A stretch of 64,000 nt of DNA from Pseudomonas sp. S04. Its GTDB lineage: Bacteria; Pseudomonadota; Gammaproteobacteria; Pseudomonadales; Pseudomonadaceae. The stretch spans positions 1,589,001 through 1,653,000 of the forward strand of contig NZ_CP019427.1 in NCBI RefSeq assembly GCF_009834545.1. The letters are read 5' to 3'. The translations under genes were made by a program, and so were the position numbers. The notes under the pieces are model-generated. The model was given only the letters and a program-made list of their open reading frames with translations. It searched no databases and was not told the DNA's origin. Shown piece after piece: positions 1 to 7,617 of this stretch (positions within the stretch are counted from its first letter, which is position 1; the number at the start of each line of letters is the position of its first letter).

Positions 1-598
1 GGCCGCGGGCGTAGGTGGAGTAGGTATGGAAAATCTCGCCGGTTTCGTTGCGATAAAACACACTGAGGCCGGGGAGTTCTTCTTCGGCGCTGTCGGACTT
101 TTCGTAGTTGTAGGTTGCGGAGCCGGCCGCCAGCTCTTCCGCGCGGGCCGAGACGCCGAAGTCGTAGTTGAAATCGCAACCTTCTGACGACAGCCAGTCG
201 AACTTCCAGCCCATGCGCTGTTTGAAGGCCTGCAACTGCGCCAGCGGCGCGTGGGACACCGCCACCAGGGCCACGTCATGGTGAGACAGGTGCTGGTTGG
301 CGCCGTCGATGTGGTCCGCGAGGAAGGAGCAGCCCGGGCAACCTTCGTCCCAGCCGTCGCCATACATGAAGTGGTAGATGACCAGTTGGCTGCGAACGCC
401 AAACAGGTCGGCCAGGCCCAGTTCTCCCGTTGCGCCCTGGAAGCGATAACCCTTGTCGATTTTCACCCAGGGCAGGGCGCGGCGCTCGGCGCTGAGCTTG
501 TCCCGTTCGCGGGTGAAGGCTTTTTCGTGTGCCAGGTGTTGGCGGCGGGCAGCCAGCCATTGCTCCCGGGACACCACCGGGTGATCGTGAATGTGCAT
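1..598 (-). CDS. DUF899 family thioredoxin-like protein (3' end outside window)
   Basis: The reading frame starts at ATG 598 and runs off the left edge, so only about 199 residues are visible. An AGGAGA-type ribosome binding site lies about 9 nt upstream of the ATG. The protein begins MHIHDHPVVSREQWLAARR and contains MYGDGWDEGCPGCSFLADH, a CxxC-bearing segment typical of DUF899 proteins, which have a thioredoxin-like fold and are often annotated as predicted dithiol-disulfide oxidoreductases. The segments DFNYDFG and GLSVFYRNETGEIFHTYSTY also fit that family. Substrate and pathway are unknown. It is transcribed away from the small gene at 800, so the 200-bp interval between them should hold both promoters. 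Confidence 0.85.
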   Translation of the reverse strand, partial: MHIHDHPVVSREQWLAARRQHLAHEKAFTRERDKLSAERRALPWVKIDKGYRFQGATGELGLADLFGVRSQLVIYHFMYGDGWDEGCPGCSFLADHIDGANQHLSHHDVALVAVSHAPLAQLQAFKQRMGWKFDWLSSEGCDFNYDFGVSARAEELAAGSATYNYEKSDSAEEELPGLSVFYRNETGEIFHTYSTYARG

Positions 599-799
599 GC
601 TGTGTTCTCCTGCCTGCTGAGGTGAAAGTCGATCCGCGCTGCGCGGTTGCACCGTCCTGCATCATCTAGTCGTCTGGGCGCGGGGGATTCGACATACCGT
701 CGGTCGGGAGTGGCAAAAATCCCGGCTGAACGGCTACCGATCGCACCGGTCACAACCTATGCAGACCCTCTCACTTGCAGTTTTGGAGGTTGAATCAGG

Positions 800-1192
800 A
801 TGACGACTTATAACTGGGACTTGATCGAACGGCTGTTGCACGAAGTGCAGAATAGCGCTGGCCACAGCTTTACCCCGCGCCCCTACGCCGAACAGCACGC
901 CGCAGCCAAGGCTGCCGAAGGCGAGTCGACCGGCAATCTGGACGAGTTGAAGGTGACGGCCACCGAGTATGAAAAGCTGCTGCTGGACCGTGGCTTCATC
1001 GAATCGCGCCCTGAGGATCAGGGTGGCAATGGTGAAAACTTCATCCTGACACCCCGCGGTTCGAGCTTGCTGAGCCTGCTCGACAGTAGCATTCCGGGCA
1101 ACGAGCACCCTCGCCAAGTGCTGGATGAACAGGCTGATGGGCTGGATCCGCTGACCTTTGATGAAGTGGCGGGCAAGGCGCAGATCGCCTGA
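800..1192 (+). CDS. Small conserved protein, possible winged-helix (DUF2513-like)
   Basis: This 130-residue protein has a good ribosome binding site (TTGGAGG) upstream of ATG 800. Residues 1-20 (NWDLIERLLHEVQ) form an amphipathic helix. The middle (ATEYEKLLLDRGFIES) and the segment NFILTPRGSSLLSLL look like the recognition helix and wing of a small winged-helix fold, as in DUF2513-type proteins. Pseudomonas homologues are often called transcriptional regulators without experimental support. There is no signal peptide or membrane segment. It is convergent with the DUF6279 lipoprotein gene, 31 bp away. Gene reality is well supported; the regulatory role is an inference from fold-like pattern only. 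Confidence 0.75.
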   Translation: MTTYNWDLIERLLHEVQNSAGHSFTPRPYAEQHAAAKAAEGESTGNLDELKVTATEYEKLLLDRGFIESRPEDQGGNGENFILTPRGSSLLSLLDSSIPGNEHPRQVLDEQADGLDPLTFDEVAGKAQIA

Positions 1193-1223
1193 CCGGCTAG
1201 CGGTCACAGGGTCATGGCTGCGC

Positions 1224-2081
1224 TCAGGCTTTGAGGCATTTCAGGGCTTTCAAGTCGCTGCGCAGCTTTTCAATCTTTTGCACCAGGTGCTGGCGTTGCT
1301 CGGCTGTGCTTTGGTCCATGAGGTCGACGAGCAGGCTGCGCGCCTGGGCTTCGGTGTCGCTGAAGGCCTGGCGGTAGGCGGGGGTCCACAGGCTTTCGCG
1401 GTCTACCAGCAGGGTTTCGATCCGCGGGGCAAAATCGGCGCTCTGGCGTTGCGCCATGGCGGCGCTGAACTGCGCCTGCCAATGGGCGCGGTTGGCGATC
1501 CATTGCTGGTTCTGCTCGCCGAGCGCGGTGGACCAAGCCACCACGCGTGCTTTCTGCGCTTGATTGAGAGGCCCTAGCCAGTCGCTCAGGCGCTTGTCCA
1601 TGCGTGCGCCGCGTTGACGGATTTGCTGGGCCAGCGGTGGCTTGAGGTATTTGTCCTGGCGTTCACGCAAGTCTTTGGCGAAGGCCTGGTTCATCTCCTT
1701 GACCTGTTGATCACTCATGCCCTGCAACAGCTCAACCGCCGAGGGGGTGATTTGCCGGGCGGTCAGGGCGATTGCCTGCCTGGCTTCCAGGGTGCGACTT
1801 TGCAACGCGCTGTCGCTGACCTGGTTGCTGGCGACCATCTGCTGCAGCTGGCCCAGCCATTCGAGGTAACCCGGCATCTGGGTCGAGCAGTGCCAGCTTA
1901 GCGTTTGTTTGAGGCGTGTGCCGAGCCAGTCCTTCTGCTGGCTGTTCATGTCCAGGTAGTCGTCGAGCGTCCAGGGAATCAGCACGTCGAGGTTGCGATA
2001 GGCCAGGTCCACACGGTTGCAGGCCGTCAGTGCCAGGCACAGGCTCAGGAGCAGACTCAGGTGGTGCAACCAGCGCGTCAT
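1224..2081 (-). CDS. DUF6279 family lipoprotein
   Basis: The 285-residue product starts MTRWLHHLSLLLSLCLALTAC, a signal peptide ending in a clear lipobox (LTAC), so it should be lipidated at Cys21 and anchored in the envelope. The mature part opens with NRVDLAYRNLDVLIPWTLDDYL, which I recognise as the hallmark of the DUF6279 family of Pseudomonas lipoproteins. The rest is predicted to be helical and rich in Q, R and A, with no catalytic motif visible. Function is unknown. The gene lies on the same strand as, and 66 bp downstream of, the TorF-type porin gene; co-transcription is possible but unproven. Confidence 0.85.
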   Translation of the reverse strand: MTRWLHHLSLLLSLCLALTACNRVDLAYRNLDVLIPWTLDDYLDMNSQQKDWLGTRLKQTLSWHCSTQMPGYLEWLGQLQQMVASNQVSDSALQSRTLEARQAIALTARQITPSAVELLQGMSDQQVKEMNQAFAKDLRERQDKYLKPPLAQQIRQRGARMDKRLSDWLGPLNQAQKARVVAWSTALGEQNQQWIANRAHWQAQFSAAMAQRQSADFAPRIETLLVDRESLWTPAYRQAFSDTEAQARSLLVDLMDQSTAEQRQHLVQKIEKLRSDLKALKCLKA

Positions 2082-2147
2082 GGGCCAATCCTTGCGAAGG
2101 TGTTGTCCTGGTATCTGAACGCGTAAACCGGGTGGCAGTTCAGCCCT

Positions 2148-2864
2148 TCAATAGAACGAGCGTTCAGCCTTGAAGGTGAGCAGGCCGTCGCATTGGCTGT
2201 TGTGCCCGGAATAGGCGCTGCACCCGTTGCCATTGAGGTTTGAATCACTGTAGATCAGGTTCAGGTCGATGCCCAACCACGGTCGCGAAAGCTTGACCGA
2301 CCAGTCGTTGAAGGTGGAGATGTAACCGCCGTCGGCGATCGACACTGGGCTGTTTAACCGGTGGCTGGTGTACTTGAGGCTGAGCCCGATGCCGAAGGGT
2401 TCGTTACCACTGAGATTGGCGAACAGCGTGCTATTGCGTCGGTCGGGATCGTTGCTGAAGGCGGCGCCGAAGCGGCTGCCGAGCAGGGTCAGGCCGCCGA
2501 AAAACTCCTGGCTGTCGAGGGTGTCCAGTTGCGGGTAGCTGTAGTGGATCATGCCCACTTCATAGCCCAGGGTCTCGTCGAAGGGGTGTTTGAAGCCCAG
2601 GTAGGAGTCGACCTCCAGGTTGCTGGCTGGCGACAGGCCCATGCTCGGCGCCCACTGGCCGACATACCAGCCGCTGTCATGGCTCAGGTCCAGGCCGCCA
2701 TGGAAGGACCCGCTGCTGGACGGCTTGACCAGGCCCTGGGCCATGCTGCGGCTCGGGCTGGTGCCTAGCTTGAGGTCGTAGTCACCGAGTTCGCGCTGGA
2801 ATATCTGCGCGTCGGCGTGCATGCAAGCCAGCAGGCTGATCAGGAAAATCGTCGGTTTGAACAT
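2148..2864 (-). CDS. TorF-family putative outer-membrane porin
   Basis: This 238-residue protein has an N-terminal signal peptide (FLISLLACMHADA) and ends in a terminal aromatic residue (ERSFY), typical of outer-membrane beta-barrels. Alternating strands such as GSFHGGLDLSHDSGWYVGQW, LEVDSYLGFKHPF and LGYEVGMIHYSYP match the TorF/gcw_chp family of small putative porins. A near-C-terminal pair of cysteines (GNGCSAYSGHNSQCDG) is common in the family. Substrate is unknown. It precedes the DUF6279 lipoprotein gene on the same strand. Confidence 0.85.
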   Translation of the reverse strand: MFKPTIFLISLLACMHADAQIFQRELGDYDLKLGTSPSRSMAQGLVKPSSSGSFHGGLDLSHDSGWYVGQWAPSMGLSPASNLEVDSYLGFKHPFDETLGYEVGMIHYSYPQLDTLDSQEFFGGLTLLGSRFGAAFSNDPDRRNSTLFANLSGNEPFGIGLSLKYTSHRLNSPVSIADGGYISTFNDWSVKLSRPWLGIDLNLIYSDSNLNGNGCSAYSGHNSQCDGLLTFKAERSFY

Positions 2865-2955
2865 ACGGGGGAGGTTACGGGTACTGCGGGGAGTGTTCCA
2901 GTCCTAGCGCTTCGATAGCCAAAGCGCTTAGGGACCAGGGTAACGCGCGGGGGTA

Positions 2956-3135
2956 TTACTTTTTGCCCAGGGTGATCTGCTTGGATGGGCCGAATGTCTG
3001 GCCGCTGACGCCTTTGGCAATTTGCTGGATCTCGCCACCGGACTTGAGGAAAGCAGCAATCTGGTCGTTGATCGATTCGCTGGTTTCAACGGCTGGAGCT
3101 GGCTTTGCTTTGCTGTTGGATGCTTTTACGCGCAT
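2956..3135 (-). CDS. Small basic conserved protein with SutA-like C-terminal motif
   Basis: The frame encodes 59 residues from the ATG at 3135 (an in-frame ATG at 3144 would add MAA; neither has an ideal ribosome binding site). The N-terminal 25 residues are low-complexity and Lys/Ala/Pro-rich. The second half reads INDQIAAFLKSGGEIQQI, followed by a basic tail ending LGKK. The FLxSGGxIQxI segment resembles the conserved core of SutA, the RNA-polymerase-associated small protein of Pseudomonas, as I remember it, but the acidic SutA N-terminus is missing. No membrane or secretion signal is visible. Function is unknown. Confidence 0.65.
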   Translation of the reverse strand: MRVKASNSKAKPAPAVETSESINDQIAAFLKSGGEIQQIAKGVSGQTFGPSKQITLGKK

Positions 3136-3144
3136 GGCGGCCAT

Positions 3145-3495
3145 TAACCTGTAGAAAATTAACTTGGCCAGGCATCGTACAGGAAATACTTGACAATTGC
3201 TTGGTAAATATCCTCTGGAATAACCAGGGGGAAAGCTTGGTCAATACCAAGTTGCAGTTGTAAATATTCCCCTAAGCCACTGTTTTAAATAACAACCTGG
3301 GTGTGCAAGAAGGTCAGTCTGGCACCTTGTCAGGCGTGACGGAGGGTTAACTGGCCTGACGAGCGGGGTCGAGCGGCCAGGCCAAACCCAGGAAAATCGC
3401 ACCTTGCAGCGGAAAATTCACAGCCGGTCCTGCGGCCACCCAACGGCGGCGGCAAAAACGGGTAGAATGCCGCCCACGCAATGAGGGTATTGGAA
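3145..3495. other. Intergenic region, AT-richer, divergent promoters
   Basis: This 350-bp stretch lies between two divergent genes and has no convincing ORF. Positions 3150-3300 are markedly AT-richer than the surroundings and contain TTGACA at 3190-3195 without a well-spaced -10. A TAGAAT hexamer at 3463-3468 is a plausible -10 for the CvfB-like gene and would give a very short leader. No hairpin with a T-run and no known riboswitch pattern was seen. Confidence 0.4.
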
Positions 3496-4332
3496 ATGGC
3501 TTTAGTCGGGCGCTACAACAGTTTGCAAGTGGTTAAACACACTAACTTCGGTTTATATCTGGACGGCGGCGCGGATGGCGAAATCCTGTTGCCCAATCGT
3601 TATATTCCAAAAGATATTCCCAGCGAAGATGAAGACTGGCTCAACGTATTTGTTTATCTGGACAGCGATGACAAACTCATTGCCACCACAGAAAAACCGA
3701 AAGTTCAGGTCGGTGAATTTGCCAGCCTGAAAGTGGTTGAGGTCAACAGCATCGGCGTGTTTCTCGACTGGGGCCTGCCCAAGGACCTGCTGCTGCCGTA
3801 TTCCGAAGAAAAACGCCAGATGACCGCCGGTGAATACTGCGTGGTGCATGTCTATCTCGACAAGCACACCCGTCGTATCACCGCGACTGCGCGTCTGGAC
3901 CGCTACCTGGACAAAACCCCGGCCAACTACACGCCCGGCCAGGAAGTTGACCTGCTGGTGGCCGAAGCGACCGACATGGGCTTCAAGGCGATCATCAACA
4001 ACAAGCACTGGGGCCTGATCCACAAGAACGAAATCTTCAAGTTCATGCGCGCCGGCAAGGAAGAGAAGGGTTTCATCAAGGAAGTGCGGGCCGACGGCAA
4101 GATCAGCCTGAGCCTGCAGCCGGTCGGAGAAGAGGCCGCCACCAGCCTGAACTCGAAGATCCTCGCCAAGTTGCGTGACAACAACGGCACCTTGCCGGTC
4201 AGCGACAAGAGCGACCCGGCACTGATCAGCAGCCTGTTCGGTGTCAGCAAGGGCAACTTCAAGAAGGCCATCGGCGCGCTCTACAAGAACGGCCAGATCG
4301 TCATTCACCCGGACCGCATTGAACTGAGCTGA
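3496..4332 (+). CDS. CvfB-like S1 RNA-binding protein
   Basis: The product (278 residues from ATG 3496) begins MALVGRYNSLQVVKHTNFG and has three consecutive OB/S1-type segments followed by a C-terminal winged-helix region (ALISSLFGVSKGNFKKAIGALYKNGQIVIHPDRIEL). This is the layout of the CvfB/YitL family, whose Staphylococcus aureus member affects virulence gene expression and binds RNA. I prefer ATG 3496 to the upstream in-frame ATG at 3481, because GAGGG at 3483-3487 then sits at proper ribosome-binding distance. Acts in the cytoplasm; RNA target unknown. It is followed by a REPIN and appears monocistronic. Confidence 0.88.
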   Translation: MALVGRYNSLQVVKHTNFGLYLDGGADGEILLPNRYIPKDIPSEDEDWLNVFVYLDSDDKLIATTEKPKVQVGEFASLKVVEVNSIGVFLDWGLPKDLLLPYSEEKRQMTAGEYCVVHVYLDKHTRRITATARLDRYLDKTPANYTPGQEVDLLVAEATDMGFKAIINNKHWGLIHKNEIFKFMRAGKEEKGFIKEVRADGKISLSLQPVGEEAATSLNSKILAKLRDNNGTLPVSDKSDPALISSLFGVSKGNFKKAIGALYKNGQIVIHPDRIELS

Positions 4333-4360
4333 CCCTCAAACTGGGTGATGGCTTGATGAT

Positions 4361-4459
4361 GTAGGAGCGAGCTTGCTCGCGATGAACTCATATATTGCGC
4401 GTAGCTACAGGAAGTATTGCGTATTCGTTGACGACCATCGCGAGCAAGCTCGCTCCTAC
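4361..4459. repeat. REPIN (two inverted REP copies)
   Basis: A 24-bp REP (GTAGGAGCGAGCTTGCTCGC plus GATG) at 4361-4384 is mirrored by its exact reverse complement at 4436-4459, with a 51-bp non-repeated loop between. This is the REP-doublet arrangement called a REPIN in Pseudomonas, mobilised in trans by RAYT transposases. It lies between the CvfB-like gene and an EamA transporter gene. Confidence 0.9.
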
Positions 4460-4533
4460 ATGTCTCCATGGGTTCATTGCACCATTGGTTTTTGAGTAAC
4501 TGCCATGTCCTCGACCCTGTGTGAGGTTGCCTG

Positions 4534-5466
4534 ATGATTGTCACTCGGCGCAGCGTCGATGGCTTTGCCCTGCAAGTGATGTTTGGCCTGTGCCTGGTGT
4601 GGGGCATCCAGCAGGTGATGATCAAGTGGGCGGCGGCGGACATCGCGCCGGTGATGCAGGCGGCCGGTCGCTCGGGGATCTCGGCGTTGCTGGTGGGGTT
4701 GCTGATCTGCTGGAAAGGCGGCTGGAATCAGGTCAGTGCGACCTGGCGTGGCGGCTTGCTGGCCGGCAGCCTGTTCGGCCTGGAGTTCCTGTTCATTTCC
4801 GAAGGCCTGCAACTGACCACCGCGGCGCACATGTCGGTGTTCCTCTACACCGCGCCGATCTTCACCGCGCTGGGCGTGCACTGGCTATTGCCCAGCGAGC
4901 GTTTACGGGCGGTGCAATGGCTGGGGATCCTGCTGGCCTTCATTGGCATCGGCGTGGCGTTTGCCGGGGGCGTGTCCTGGGACAACCTGGACCGGCGCAT
5001 GCTGCTGGGCGATGCGCTCGGTGTATTGGCCGGAGCCGCCTGGGGGGCGACCACGGTGGTGGTGCGGGCTTCGCGCCTGTCGGAAGCGCCAGTGACCCTG
5101 ACCCTGTTCTATCAGTTGATCGTCGGCTTTGTCGGCCTGTTGCTGATCGCCATACTCAGCGGCCAGGTGACCCACGTACACCTGAGCGCCGTGGCGGTCA
5201 CCAGCGTGCTGTTCCAGGGGTTGGTGGTGTCGTTCTGCAGTTACCTGATCTGGTTCTGGTTGTTGCGCCGCTATCTGGCCGCCAACCTGGCGGTGTTTTC
5301 GTTCATGACGCCGCTGTTCGGTGTCACGTTCGGCGTGCTGTTGCTCGGCGAACAACTAACCCTCAACTTTGTCATCGGCGCGATGCTGGTGTTGCTGGGC
5401 ATCACCTTTGTCAGCGCCGAACAGTGGGTTCGCCGTCGTTTGCGCAAAGCCCTTGGGCAACACTGA
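4534..5466 (+). CDS. EamA/DMT-family transporter
   Basis: The 310-residue protein shows about ten hydrophobic helices in two halves, each an EamA domain, as in drug/metabolite transporters of the inner membrane. Landmarks are VWGIQQVMIKWA in helix 1, LFISEGLQLTTAAHMSVFLY around helices 3-4, and the second-half signature FSFMTPLFGVTFGVLLLGE. Substrate cannot be inferred. A second EamA protein in the window (33828-34721) is a distant paralogue. The Anr box for the next small gene begins only 12 bp after this stop codon. Confidence 0.88.
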   Translation: MIVTRRSVDGFALQVMFGLCLVWGIQQVMIKWAAADIAPVMQAAGRSGISALLVGLLICWKGGWNQVSATWRGGLLAGSLFGLEFLFISEGLQLTTAAHMSVFLYTAPIFTALGVHWLLPSERLRAVQWLGILLAFIGIGVAFAGGVSWDNLDRRMLLGDALGVLAGAAWGATTVVVRASRLSEAPVTLTLFYQLIVGFVGLLLIAILSGQVTHVHLSAVAVTSVLFQGLVVSFCSYLIWFWLLRRYLAANLAVFSFMTPLFGVTFGVLLLGEQLTLNFVIGAMLVLLGITFVSAEQWVRRRLRKALGQH

Positions 5467-5477
5467 CCGGGCGCAAG

Positions 5478-5491
5478 TTGATTTGGATCAA
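5478..5491 (+). promoter_or_regulatory. Anr/FNR-type box upstream of the PA1414-like small gene
   Basis: TTGATTTGGATCAA is a perfect match to the FNR/Anr consensus TTGAT-N4-ATCAA. Its centre lies about 121 bp before the small ORF at 5606. A class II arrangement would put the start of transcription near 5526 and leave an 80-nt leader. No strong -10 is visible (TACTGA at 5512-5517 is weak). It implies induction at low oxygen. Confidence 0.75.
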
Positions 5492-5605
5492 TTCGGTAAC
5501 AGATCTTTGCGTACTGAGGCGAGCATTGCGTAGGAGTTCGGACTACTATCTGTATGAAGCGTTTACAGAACCCGGTCGCTGGGCATTACCCTGAAGGGGG
5601 GCACC

Positions 5606-5734
5606 ATGAAAGAGAAATTGCAAAACTGGCTCCATGACCTCGGTGTCGCGCTAGGTTTGATCGAACCACCTCTGCAACCCGTGCCTATTCGCACTGACGA
5701 CGAACAACGCCGCCGCCAACCGCGCCGCCGGTAA
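5606..5734 (+). CDS. PA1414-like small conserved protein (42 aa)
   Basis: ATG 5606 follows an AAGGGGGG ribosome binding site and opens a 42-codon frame: MKEKLQNWLHDLGVALGLIE, then a proline-rich stretch and an Arg-rich tail (QRRRQPRRR). I recognise this as the Pseudomonas PA1414 family. In P. aeruginosa the PA1414 locus is strongly induced at low oxygen and is reported to give rise to the small RNA SicX; this is remembered, not checked. The upstream Anr box and the nearby gbu genes agree with the P. aeruginosa neighbourhood (PA1414, PA1418, PA1421, PA1422). The peptide is very basic at its C-terminus, with an amphipathic N-terminal helix. Whether peptide, RNA or both act is unknown. Confidence 0.8.
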   Translation: MKEKLQNWLHDLGVALGLIEPPLQPVPIRTDDEQRRRQPRRR

Positions 5735-5747
5735 AGCGCATGTTGTC

Positions 5748-5769
5748 GTAGCAGCTGCCGCAGGCTGCG
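5748..5769 (+). repeat. REP-like palindrome, second class
   Basis: GTAGCAGCTGCCGCAGGCTG followed by CG resembles a second common Pseudomonas REP family built around GTAGCAGCTG. It lies directly after the PA1414-like stop codon, so it would be part of that transcript. A related inverted pair occurs at 60573-60610. Confidence 0.5.
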
Positions 5770-5799
5770 TCCGCCTGCGCAGCAGGCGTAATCACTATG

Positions 5800-5830
5800 C
5801 CGCAGATCCTCCATCTGCGGCCCATTTTCC
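5800..5830 (+). terminator. Probable intrinsic terminator after the PA1414-like gene
   Basis: A perfect 8-bp stem, CCGCAGAT (5800-5807) and ATCTGCGG (5813-5820), with a CCTCC loop, is followed by CCCATTTTCC. It would close a transcript of roughly 300 nt starting near 5526. The U-tract is short, so strength is uncertain. Confidence 0.6.
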
Positions 5831-5944
5831 GCCGCTCGAAAACCTCCACTTTCTTCTGACTTACTTTTCCCCAGACGAAAAAAAACGGATGCAGCGACCG
5901 ACGCTGCACCCGCCGAAGAAAGGTGTACGGCGTCTGGCCTGGGG

Positions 5945-7324
5945 TCAGATCGCGTTGGCCAGGGAGGCCGGGCGACGGGACGCCAGGCTGACCACGATGA
6001 AGCTCACCAGGCCGACCGCCAGGCTGTAGTAGATCGGCGTATTGGCATCCAGGCCATCCTTGAACATGAACACCAGGGCGGTGACGAAGCCCAGGCCCAT
6101 GCTGGCGATGGCACCGGCGGTGGTCGCGCGTTTCCAGAAAATTGCCCCGATCAGCGGTACCAGCATGCCGCCCACCAACAGGTTGTAGGCCAGGGTCAGG
6201 GCGCTGATCACGTCGTTCACCACCAGGGCGATGCCCAGTACGGCAATCCCGGTCAGTGCGGTGAACAGGCGGTTGATTCTCAGGCTCGACTGTTTGCCAC
6301 CACGCAGTTTCGGCAGCAGGTCTTCGGTCAGGGTCGTGGCGGCGGCAAGCAGGCCGGCGCTGGCGGTGGACATCATGGCAGCCAGGGCTGCGGCAATCAC
6401 CAGGCCACGGATACCGTCAGGCAGCGACAGTTTGACGATGGCGGCGAAGGCGTTGTTGACGTTGTCCAGGTCCGGAATCAGCACGTGTGCCGCCATGCCG
6501 ATCAGGGCGCAGGCCAGGCCGTAGAGAATGCAATAGAACCCGGCGAATGTACCCGCGTACTGAGCCACTTTGGCGGTGCGCACGGTGAACACCCGTTGCC
6601 AGATATCCTGGCCGATCAGGATGCCGAAGAAGTAGATCATGAAGTAGGTGATGATGGTGTCCCAACCGATGGTCGTGAAGCTGAAGTTCGACGCCGGCAG
6701 TTTCAACACCAGTTCGTCCCAGCCGCCGACGCGGTACAGGCAGATCGGCAGCAGGATGAACATCAGGCCCACGGTCTTGATCACGAACTGGACGATGTCG
6801 GTCAGGGTCAGCGACCACATGCCGCCGATGGCCGAGTAAATCACCACCACGCCACCACCCAGCAGTACCGAGATCCAGAACGGCAGGCCGAACAGCACTT
6901 GCAGCACAGTGCCGATCGCCAGGATCGAGGTCACGCCGATCATCAGCGCATACGCCAGCATGATGATCGCGCTCGCGGAGCGGGCCATCGGGTTGTAGCG
7001 TTTTTCCAGGACCTGGGTAACGGTGTAGATCTTCAGCTTGAGCAGCGGTTTGGCGAGGAACAGGTTCAGCGCCACGATCCCGCAGCCCAGTGCGGCGCAC
7101 AGCCAGAAACCGGAGATGCCATGCACGTAGCCCAGGCGCACGGTGCCCACGGTGGACGCGCCGCCCAGGACGGTGGCGGCCATGGTGCCCATGTACAGGC
7201 TCGGGCCGAGATTGCGCCCGGCGACCAGGAAGTCCTCGTTGGTCTTGGCTTTGCGCATGCCGTAGTAGCCGAGTATCAGCATCGCGGCGGCGTAGATGAG
7301 TACGACGAATAAATCTAAAGCCAT
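5945..7324 (-). CDS. Sodium:solute symporter (SSS family)
   Basis: The product (459 residues from ATG 7324) begins MALDLFVVLIYAAAMLILGY and has about 13 hydrophobic helices, fitting the LeuT-fold SSS family of the inner membrane. Diagnostic segments are FLVAGRNLGPSLYMGTMAATVLGGAS near the N-terminus and AAALAAMMSTASAGLLAAATTLTEDLL in the middle. The start 13 codons upstream is rejected because GGAG sits in front of ATG 7324. The gene lies downstream of gbuA on the same strand, as PA1418 lies near gbuA in P. aeruginosa, so uptake of 4-guanidinobutyrate or a related guanidino compound is a reasonable inference. A 290-bp structured interval separates the two genes. Confidence 0.85.
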   Translation of the reverse strand: MALDLFVVLIYAAAMLILGYYGMRKAKTNEDFLVAGRNLGPSLYMGTMAATVLGGASTVGTVRLGYVHGISGFWLCAALGCGIVALNLFLAKPLLKLKIYTVTQVLEKRYNPMARSASAIIMLAYALMIGVTSILAIGTVLQVLFGLPFWISVLLGGGVVVIYSAIGGMWSLTLTDIVQFVIKTVGLMFILLPICLYRVGGWDELVLKLPASNFSFTTIGWDTIITYFMIYFFGILIGQDIWQRVFTVRTAKVAQYAGTFAGFYCILYGLACALIGMAAHVLIPDLDNVNNAFAAIVKLSLPDGIRGLVIAAALAAMMSTASAGLLAAATTLTEDLLPKLRGGKQSSLRINRLFTALTGIAVLGIALVVNDVISALTLAYNLLVGGMLVPLIGAIFWKRATTAGAIASMGLGFVTALVFMFKDGLDANTPIYYSLAVGLVSFIVVSLASRRPASLANAI

Positions 7325-7387
7325 GATGGCGTGTCTCCGATTGTCTTTTTTATGGTGAGGCAATAATCAATCTGTCGGCGCAAGGGA

Positions 7388-7535
7388 GTGCGTTAGCCAG
7401 GCGGTTTGGCGCATGACCGGTGTAACCCGCAACGCCATGCCCTTGCGGCATGGCGGATAAGTGTTCGTTGCAGGCCAGCCAATGGCCTTTGGTTGCTGGC
7501 GAAACACGATGGTTTCGCCCGCCTGGCTAATGCGT
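7388..7535 (-). other. Structured intergenic region with nested hairpins
   Basis: A 15-bp outer stem pairs 7390-7404 with 7519-7533, with one mismatch. Inside it are a strong hairpin pairing CGCCATGCC with GGCATGGCG (about 7433-7455) and a perfect 8-bp stem GGCGAAAC (7498-7505)/GTTTCGCC (7512-7519). The region lies between gbuA and the symporter on the strand of both genes, so it would be in the symporter leader or the intercistronic RNA. It may be a structured regulatory RNA or a nested palindromic repeat element. It matches no riboswitch I know. Confidence 0.5.
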
Positions 7536-7617
7536 TGCTCCAGGCCCCGCGACCGGTTCAGGCCAAGGCTGTCATCCGGTCGGCGCCAGCCTTGAGCAAC
7601 TGATCCTGTGGGGACCC

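Noticed and set aside
3190..3195. TTGACA as a -35 for the CvfB-like gene
   Set aside because: No -10 at proper spacing follows and it lies about 300 bp from the start codon.
7388..7535. Guanidine riboswitch next to gbuA
   Set aside because: The hairpin loops do not show the ACGR tetraloops of the class II guanidine riboswitch, and the long closing stem is unlike classes I-III as I know them.
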